A DNA stretch of 64,000 nt from Vibrio sp. 99-70-13A1 (GTDB taxonomy: Bacteria; Pseudomonadota; Gammaproteobacteria; Enterobacterales; Vibrionaceae). The notes beneath the pieces are model-generated. The model saw nothing but the letters and a program-made list of their open reading frames with translations. It searched no databases and was not told the origin of the DNA. The position numbers and the translations under genes are program-made. The stretch covers positions 16,926 to 80,925 of the forward strand of contig NZ_VTXD01000018.1 in NCBI RefSeq assembly GCF_013114625.1, read 5' to 3'. Below, piece by piece: positions 55,007 through 61,206 of the stretch (the first letter of the stretch is position 1; the number at the start of each line of letters is the position of its first letter).

Positions 55007-56266
55007 ATGCCATCTATTGTTGTTGTCGGTGCAAACTGGGGTGATGAAGGCAAAGGCCGCATCGTTGATTTTTTAGCAGATAATGCTTCTGCGAGTATCC
55101 GCTTTCAAGGCGGAAACAATGCAGGTCATACCGTTGTAAATGACTTCGGTACATTTAAATTACACCAACTACCAAGCGGCATTTTTAACCCTGACTGTAC
55201 GGCGGTTCTTGGCCCTGGCATGGTGATCAGCCCTGCTGCATTAAGCGAAGAAATTGCAGAAGTACAAGCTGCTGGTATCAACGTTAAAATGGCAATTTCA
55301 GATCGTGCAACCCTATGTCTTCCTTTACACGCACTTGAAGATACTCTGGAAGAAGAACGCCTTGGTGATGCTGCATATGGTTCAACACGTCAAGGTATTG
55401 CACCAGCGTATGGCGATCGCGTGATGAAGAAAGGCATTCTTGTTGGTTGGTTGAATCAACCTGAGATTCTAGAGCAACGTATTCAATTTTTACTTGATTG
55501 GAAAATGCCTCAACTTAAAGCTTTATACCCTCAATGTGACTTCACACAGACCGCGGCTGAAATGACAGAATGGCTACTTGAAGTGACTAAAGCTTGGCGT
55601 CCATTCATCTGTAATGTGACTGAGCCACTAAAAGCGCTTCAAGCACAAGACGCTAACTTACTTTTTGAAGCGCAGTTAGGTGCAGGACGTGACCTTGTCT
55701 ATGGCGAATACCCTTGGACAACATCTTCTAACGTAACTGCAGCTTATGCTGGTATTGGTAGTGGATTACCTGCCCTTCACCCTGAACGTGTAATTGCAGT
55801 TGCGAAAGCATTCAGTTCTTCAGTTGGTACAGGTACCTTAGTGACGGCAATGGAAGAGCAAGACAACTTCCGCGAAAGTTCTAATGAATACGGCGCAACC
55901 ACAGGCCGCCCACGAGACATGGGTTACTTCGATGCGGTTGCCACTCGTAATGGCGTGGAATTACAAGCCGCAACTGAAATCGCACTGACTAAGATTGATT
56001 GCCTTTCTGGTTTAGCAGAGCTAAAAATTTGTACGGCTTACGCTGGCGAGCACAGTGAAAACCCTATTTGGCCACAAACGGCTGAATTAAAACCTGTATA
56101 CGAAGATATGGCGGGCTGGAATGAAGATATCACTGGCTGCCGGACGTTTGAAAGCTTACCAAAAGCCGCGCAAGACTATGTTACTCGCATTGAAGAGTTA
56201 ATGGGTGTGCCCATTGTTATGGTATCGGTAGGTCCTGAACGCGAGCAAATGATCATCAGAGGCTAA
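55007..56266 (+). CDS. Divergent adenylosuccinate synthetase paralogue
   Basis: A 419-aa GTP-dependent enzyme of the PurA family. The P-loop reads NWGDEGKGRIVDFLAD, with the catalytic aspartate kept; the IMP-site loop is GSTRQGIAPAYGD, and TGRPRDMGYFDAVATRN is the substrate arginine loop. Several normally fixed places differ from the housekeeping enzyme: LFEAQLGAGRDLVYGEYPW in place of LFEGAQGTLLDIDHGTYP, and TKIDCLSGL near the GTP site. It also lacks the serine for aspartate change that marks PurZ, the diaminopurine enzyme. It is thus a second PurA or a relative with another substrate. Its control by the LysR protein is likely. Confidence 0.85.
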   Translation: MPSIVVVGANWGDEGKGRIVDFLADNASASIRFQGGNNAGHTVVNDFGTFKLHQLPSGIFNPDCTAVLGPGMVISPAALSEEIAEVQAAGINVKMAISDRATLCLPLHALEDTLEEERLGDAAYGSTRQGIAPAYGDRVMKKGILVGWLNQPEILEQRIQFLLDWKMPQLKALYPQCDFTQTAAEMTEWLLEVTKAWRPFICNVTEPLKALQAQDANLLFEAQLGAGRDLVYGEYPWTTSSNVTAAYAGIGSGLPALHPERVIAVAKAFSSSVGTGTLVTAMEEQDNFRESSNEYGATTGRPRDMGYFDAVATRNGVELQAATEIALTKIDCLSGLAELKICTAYAGEHSENPIWPQTAELKPVYEDMAGWNEDITGCRTFESLPKAAQDYVTRIEELMGVPIVMVSVGPEREQMIIRG

Positions 56267-56320
56267 GCTGGTTGTTCAATCTGTATCTTGCGGATCGTTA
56301 ATAGAATTAAACACTTAATT

Positions 56321-56351
56321 AAATCGGCTGAAGGAATTTCAGCCGATTTTT
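56321..56351 (+). terminator. Terminator after the purA paralogue
   Basis: A 12-bp stem, AAATCGGCTGAA (56321-56332) with TTCAGCCGATTT (56338-56349), followed by T. Confidence 0.88.
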
Positions 56352-56375
56352 ACGTTTTAAGGACACATTCTAAAT

Positions 56376-56552
56376 ATGAAATCAAAAGCTCTTACCGGTA
56401 CTTTTACTTGCCTGCTACGATCCACCGCGATGCTATTTTCTATAATGACCTTATTTTCACCAAGCAAAGCGTTTGTAAAGCAACAGCCAGAAACCTTCTC
56501 GCCTAACTTTAATCGTGTGCGCAATGATTATGTCCATTACGTCCCACGATAA
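56376..56552 (+). CDS. 58-aa exported peptide, unknown
   Basis: A short gene with a signal peptide (starts MKSKALTGTFTCLLRSTAML, cleavage about residue 32 after SKA) and a mature part of about 26 residues ending VRNDYVHYVPR. AAGGA lies 13 bases before the ATG, and a terminator begins 2 bases after the stop, which supports a real unit. The mature part is rich in aromatic and basic residues. No family is known. The frame that overlaps it from 56288 has no such signals. Confidence 0.6.
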   Translation: MKSKALTGTFTCLLRSTAMLFSIMTLFSPSKAFVKQQPETFSPNFNRVRNDYVHYVPR

Positions 56553-56553
56553 T

Positions 56554-56579
56554 AGAGGAGCCTCAGTGCTCCTCTTTTC
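56554..56579 (+). terminator. Terminator after the 58-aa gene
   Basis: Stem AGAGGAGC/GCTCCTCT with loop CTCAGT (56554-56575), followed by TTTT. Confidence 0.9.
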
Positions 56580-56721
56580 GTTCCCTTTATCTTCTAACCT
56601 TCCAAATGCGCTGAGAAATAAACTTAATCAAGAATTTTTCCGATTCTTGCAACAATTCCATGATTTAAAAGGTAAAAAGGTTTATACATAATAATGTGTT
56701 ATTTGAAATACTGAAATTATC

Positions 56722-58053
56722 ATGACGCTCAAAGAAATCCTGAAAATTCCCAATGTCCGCTACTTCTTAATGTTTAGAAGCAGTTACTTTGCGCGTTTTT
56801 ATTACCCTATCTTCACCCTACTCTATTTAGATTACGGACTAACCCTCTCTCAATTTGCCATGTTGAACGTGGTCTGGGCGGCTACCATCGTGCTTGCGGA
56901 AGTGCCATCAGGTGCGTTCGCCGATACCTTGGGTCGTAAGAAGCTTGTGGTACTGTCTTCTATAGTGATGTTCATTGAGATCGCCATGATCGCATTCGTG
57001 CCGACTGGAGACCCGAATCTTGTCTTTGTTGTATTTTTAGTTAACCGGATATTAAGTGGCTTAGCGATGGCATTGGCCAGTGGTGCCGACGAGGCATTGG
57101 CTTACGACACCTTGAAAGAGCAAGGCAACGAAGAATTATGGCCGCGAGTATTACAAATCCAACTTCGTATCGCCTCAAGCGTAGGAATCTTTGTTACCTT
57201 AATCGGTGCAGCTATGTACGATGTGAACTTTATGGCGAATATCTTTCAGGCTCTCGGATTAGCAGAACCAGAAGGCACCAAAGACTTGATGCGCATTCCT
57301 GTTTTTGCCACCCTATTTGTCGCGATGATCGCCATTTATGCTGCAATAAATATGCGTGAAGAGAAAAAGGCATTACCACATAACCAAACTAAATTAGCCG
57401 CAATCATAGCAAGCCTGAATTTAACAACTGATACTGGGAAATGGGTTATTGCTACACCTTATGTTTTGTTCATATTGCTCTATTACAGCTTATTTGAACA
57501 TACCTCACGAATGTTCCTAACCATGAACAGCCAATACTATCTGGCAATTAATATCCCTATTATCTATTTCGGCTTTATCGGCGCAGGGATCAGTTTACTT
57601 AAAATCATATTGGCGGGGCAAAGCCGTAAACTAGCAGAAAGTATGCCACCAAAAACTTTCATTACGGTCATGGGGTTAGCGTGTATGGTAACTTATTACT
57701 GGATAAGTTTAGGATGGTCGATTTACGGGGTCATACCTGCGCTGATACTCATTTTTATCATCATGACGATGAACATTTTCATCAGCTATCATTTGAATAA
57801 AAAGACAGAGTCACACAACAGAGCCACAGTTCTAAGCTTTAAAGGTCTGATGTTTAACCTCGGGTACGGTTTAATTGGTATTTTATACGCCTACTATTAT
57901 AAGTTGGTTTCTCAGGGGTATACTGCACAAGAAATAGAACAAAACCTCGATTTTTTGGCTTCATTATCTTCGTTTTTTTATTATTTCACTTTGCTGTTTG
58001 TTTCAATCAGTGCTCTCTTTTATTTCAAGAACAAAAAAGAACCTATTTTTTGA
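56722..58053 (+). CDS. MFS transporter
   Basis: A 443-aa carrier with twelve hydrophobic segments. It opens LKEILKIPNVRYFLMFR and the loop between the second and third segments has the MFS signature in the form GAFADTLGRKKLVV. The second half is preceded by a charged central loop (MREEKKALPHNQTK). The substrate is unknown. It looks like one of the drug- or metabolite-exporter type carriers. No regulator is close. Confidence 0.86.
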   Translation: MTLKEILKIPNVRYFLMFRSSYFARFYYPIFTLLYLDYGLTLSQFAMLNVVWAATIVLAEVPSGAFADTLGRKKLVVLSSIVMFIEIAMIAFVPTGDPNLVFVVFLVNRILSGLAMALASGADEALAYDTLKEQGNEELWPRVLQIQLRIASSVGIFVTLIGAAMYDVNFMANIFQALGLAEPEGTKDLMRIPVFATLFVAMIAIYAAINMREEKKALPHNQTKLAAIIASLNLTTDTGKWVIATPYVLFILLYYSLFEHTSRMFLTMNSQYYLAINIPIIYFGFIGAGISLLKIILAGQSRKLAESMPPKTFITVMGLACMVTYYWISLGWSIYGVIPALILIFIIMTMNIFISYHLNKKTESHNRATVLSFKGLMFNLGYGLIGILYAYYYKLVSQGYTAQEIEQNLDFLASLSSFFYYFTLLFVSISALFYFKNKKEPIF

Positions 58054-58365
58054 CTTATTAGCAAACAGAACATGCATTAGCATTGCATGTCAGAAAAGGA
58101 TTTTTAACTTGGAGGCATCGGAGATTTTGGGTTGATTTTCGCAATGAAATCCTCATAAATCAAAGTACTTCCATCCTTTCTCTGCCCTATGAATGAGTAT
58201 ATTTGAGTTTCAACCTCCAACAATAGATTTTGTATCCGTTGGTAACAATCATCAGAAACTCGTGTTGGCTTAATGCCCCGATTTTTTATCTCCGAGAGTT
58301 ATTGCCGCTGAACAGTTTATTAGGCTTTATTACTCAAGATTTTTACCGCTATTTCCGGTGCTTTA
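58054..58365. other. Gap between convergent genes
   Basis: AT-rich sequence between the MFS gene and the diguanylate cyclase gene, which converge. No clear terminator or gene is seen; a small repeat of GCATTAGCATTGCATG lies near 58072. Confidence 0.35.
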
Positions 58366-59412
58366 CTACTCAGAATAAACCGCAAACTGAAAACAATTCT
58401 TACCTGATTTTTTTGCTTGGTAAAGCGCTTCATCTGCACGGCGAAAAGAATCGTCTTTTACTTTTTCATGGTGAAGTGCAACACCACAACTGATTGTTAC
58501 AGGTCGGTCAATTCCGAAATCATGACTTTCAATTGCGGCTTGAATTATCTTCATTTGCCTTTCAATGGCTGAGTAATCTTTCACCTCAAAGGTAATAAGA
58601 AACTCCTCACCACCCCATCGTCCTACTTGCCCCATTTGTTCGACTTTTTCTTCTAAAATACGTGATACTTGGATTAGTACTTGGTCACCTACATCATGAC
58701 CATAGCTATCGTTGATGACCTTAAAATCATCCACATCAGCTATCGCAACCCATTGTACTTTATGAGGCTCTAATAACAGGGCTTCCATATGGCGGCGGTT
58801 GAATAATTGGGTCAACACATCAGTATGAGATAATGTTTGTAGCTTTCGATTTGATTCTTCCAGTAAGAACATCGTTTTACGACGTCCTGAATCATAGAAA
58901 TAGGCAATAGAAAATAAAAACAAATAGATGATGGAAAGGTGAATAAAACTGATGGTATCAAATGGAACAGGAGGCCAATTATGCATATCAATCAAGCAAA
59001 TATAAGCAATAATCGAAAAATTCAATAGACTGATAAAGGAGCCAAACTTGTAACCTAAGACAAATACAGCAATAACTGGCGTCAAGAGAGAAAAAGCCAG
59101 AGAAAATTCACGGTGCCCAGTTCCAATAATCATTAATATACTGATCGATGTCATAACTGAAACCATGATGGTCGCGGCAATTTTGGCACTGCGGTTTTGC
59201 CACAACCAGAAGTAGGCTAACAAACAAAAGCCCAAGCCAGTAGCTTCAATTGATGCCAATAGAGGGTTGAACGTTAGAATTATATTGTAATAAAGAAAGA
59301 AAATTAGTACGAAAGACAAAACACTCAAAGAAGCAAATACAAAAACACACTCCCTAAAGTCACCATGAGTTCGGCTTACACCAAGCCACTTTTCCAATTC
59401 ATTAGTAAGCAC
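58366..59412 (-). CDS. Membrane diguanylate cyclase (GGDEF)
   Basis: A 348-aa protein. Six hydrophobic segments fill the first 180 residues (an integral-membrane sensor of the MASE kind), then a short coiled linker and a GGDEF domain (about 190-345). The active site reads GGEEF in VGRWGGEEFLITF, the magnesium site is in IADVDDFKVINDSYGHDVGDQ, and RADEALYQAKKSGKN ends the domain. The RxxD inhibitory site is missing. It should make cyclic-di-GMP. It is monocistronic and is the second active-looking cyclase in the window. Confidence 0.92.
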   Translation of the reverse strand: MLTNELEKWLGVSRTHGDFRECVFVFASLSVLSFVLIFFLYYNIILTFNPLLASIEATGLGFCLLAYFWLWQNRSAKIAATIMVSVMTSISILMIIGTGHREFSLAFSLLTPVIAVFVLGYKFGSFISLLNFSIIAYICLIDMHNWPPVPFDTISFIHLSIIYLFLFSIAYFYDSGRRKTMFLLEESNRKLQTLSHTDVLTQLFNRRHMEALLLEPHKVQWVAIADVDDFKVINDSYGHDVGDQVLIQVSRILEEKVEQMGQVGRWGGEEFLITFEVKDYSAIERQMKIIQAAIESHDFGIDRPVTISCGVALHHEKVKDDSFRRADEALYQAKKSGKNCFQFAVYSE

Positions 59413-59705
59413 TACGTTTCACGTCAATTCTATTTATAATACAAACAATATACATCAAGCTATTTAAAACGTCATTCCATTTGCTAAATTATGTCTGCAG
59501 AGCCCTCATATATACAAAGAAGAGATAAGCAGATTACTTTCCTCGCAATATATTGAGTGCTCATTTCAGGACTTCTTTATACAAACACTGATACTCTCTT
59601 GGTGGAAAACGGTACTCTTAATCAAAAGACCGCTTTATAGCCCAAACCACAAGAAAATGTAGAGATATCCAATTTTAGATGAGCCTAATGTCTCTACTAT
59701 GTATA

Positions 59706-60104
59706 TTATTCAAGCAGGGATAATTCCTTTTCTAATCTTTCAACCTCAAGTAACTCTTCTTCAATTTTCCTACGGTACTTCAATACCTTGTCATCCTCTT
59801 TGTAATCGAGGGCTTCATCAAGTTCAATTCGATATTCACTGATCTCACTTTCAGTGTCTTGAAGTTTTTCGAGTAACTCATCCTTTAAATCATCATTGGT
59901 GCAATATTCATAAACATGCTCTAAAGCATTACTCAAACCGGCAAGCTTATCGTCATGTCCTTTTAACTTAGCAATGTCCATTTTAGTCTCGATGATACAA
60001 GCCTTTTTTTCACAACCAATTTTTTCTGAACAATCAGATGCTAGTGCAGATAGAGGAAGAATAAGAGGAACAGATAATAGTATTTTGATGTAGTTTCGGA
60101 ACAT
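59706..60104 (-). CDS. DUF1090 family periplasmic protein (YqjC-like)
   Basis: A 132-aa exported protein with a signal peptide (to about residue 22) and the DUF1090 pattern: CEKKACIIETKMDIAKLKGHDDKLAGLSNAL in kind (LKGHDDKLAGLSNAL, about 48-62), then CTNDDLKDELLEKLQ and a long charged helix (DEALDYKEDDKVLKYRRKIE). In the family the cysteines form disulfides and the helix is a coiled coil. The role of YqjC-type proteins is not known. Confidence 0.82.
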   Translation of the reverse strand: MFRNYIKILLSVPLILPLSALASDCSEKIGCEKKACIIETKMDIAKLKGHDDKLAGLSNALEHVYEYCTNDDLKDELLEKLQDTESEISEYRIELDEALDYKEDDKVLKYRRKIEEELLEVERLEKELSLLE

Positions 60105-60227
60105 AGGAACAGCCTGTAATAGATTGAATGAAGTCTAGACCAGGAATGTACAGCCAAAGAGCATTTAGAACTATATTGTTTTATAGTCAAAAATTTACAG
60201 ATGATATAAAGCCGTATAATTACAGCA

Positions 60228-61037
60228 TTATAGTATGAATTCGATGCTTTTCTTTTTCATCTTTTGGCTGAAATAACGAAAGTATTTGAATGATTGGTCA
60301 CCCGCTTCCGATAAATTTTGATAGAAGGGGTTACTGGCTAGTAAGCTAGGATCGACAGTAAAAAGGAACAACCCAAACATCGACCGCTTAGGTTCTAAAT
60401 ATAAATCGTAAAGAAATTGCGCCATTGCTGGGTCATGAACAGGAATTACGAGTGATTTTTTAACCATCTGCTCTGCCATATACTGGAGCACTTGCCGCCT
60501 AACTGACAAGCTCATAGAACCAACACTCAAAAGCATATTGGTTTTATCATCATAAACAATATGACCAATCATCAACCCCTTACAGTAAAAAACGAGGATC
60601 ACAAGATCTTCAACAGAGAGATGATCTGCTTTATAAAATTTCAAAAAGTCTAAGGAATACAGTTTTGAATGGATCGATAAGATGTCATTCCAAGACTCAC
60701 TTGGGATAGTTTTCACTGTATAAGAATCAACATTATCTATTGAATAACTGTACGAAACATCTTGATTAACTGGGATTTCGCTAAGCTTAACTGAGGGTGA
60801 AACCGTCTCGATTTCCTTTCTATCATACTCATAGTGCTGAGAGAGATAATTTGCAATACCTAAACGTCGAAGTAAGCTTGTTTGCGTTTCCCCTCTCTCC
60901 CACTTGCTGATCATAACCTGATTAACACCATCAAAAGCCCTGTGTGAACGTGCAAGTAAACAGGCAAAATCTTCTTGAGATAAATTACGTTCTTCACGGA
61001 GTCGTTTTAATTCTTTATGAAAATTCTGTCGATTCAT
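60228..61037 (-). CDS. XRE-type HTH protein with a GNAT-like C-terminal part
   Basis: A 269-aa protein. The first 70 residues are a Cro/CI helix-turn-helix (LKRLREERNLSQEDFACLLA, then VMISKWERGETQTSLLRRLG). The C-terminal part (about 125-269) has a pattern that may be a GNAT fold: LMIGHIVYDD, VGSMSLSVRRQVLQYMAEQM, VIPVHDPAMAQFLYDLY; the CoA loop is not typical, so it is a weak match and may bind rather than modify. It is divergent, with 169 bases between, from a large HTH-ATPase gene, so the two may form a regulatory pair. Target unknown. Confidence 0.72.
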   Translation of the reverse strand: MNRQNFHKELKRLREERNLSQEDFACLLARSHRAFDGVNQVMISKWERGETQTSLLRRLGIANYLSQHYEYDRKEIETVSPSVKLSEIPVNQDVSYSYSIDNVDSYTVKTIPSESWNDILSIHSKLYSLDFLKFYKADHLSVEDLVILVFYCKGLMIGHIVYDDKTNMLLSVGSMSLSVRRQVLQYMAEQMVKKSLVIPVHDPAMAQFLYDLYLEPKRSMFGLFLFTVDPSLLASNPFYQNLSEAGDQSFKYFRYFSQKMKKKSIEFIL

Positions 61038-61206
61038 TTGGGCTCTGCATTTAGTTAACGATCGGATTGATAACTCTTCATCGTAGTCTACGAATATAAG
61101 CGAATACGTTCTATTAAGGCAATTCTAAGTTCACGACATCTTCTAGCTTGTCGGCAAGTGATTTACATCTATTCATATGATATCTTAATTAAACCTTACA
61201 CTTTAA

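Noticed and set aside
55007..56266. PurZ, the phage diaminopurine enzyme
   Set aside because: The catalytic aspartate of the WGDEGKG loop is kept; PurZ proteins have lost it. There is no phage context either.
56288..56506. A 72-aa open frame overlapping the purA terminator
   Set aside because: It runs through the terminator stem and lacks a ribosome site; the 58-aa frame at 56376 has a signal peptide and a fitting terminator.
58230..58493. An 87-aa open frame on the plus strand
   Set aside because: It overlaps the 3' end of the diguanylate cyclase gene in antisense and shows no features.
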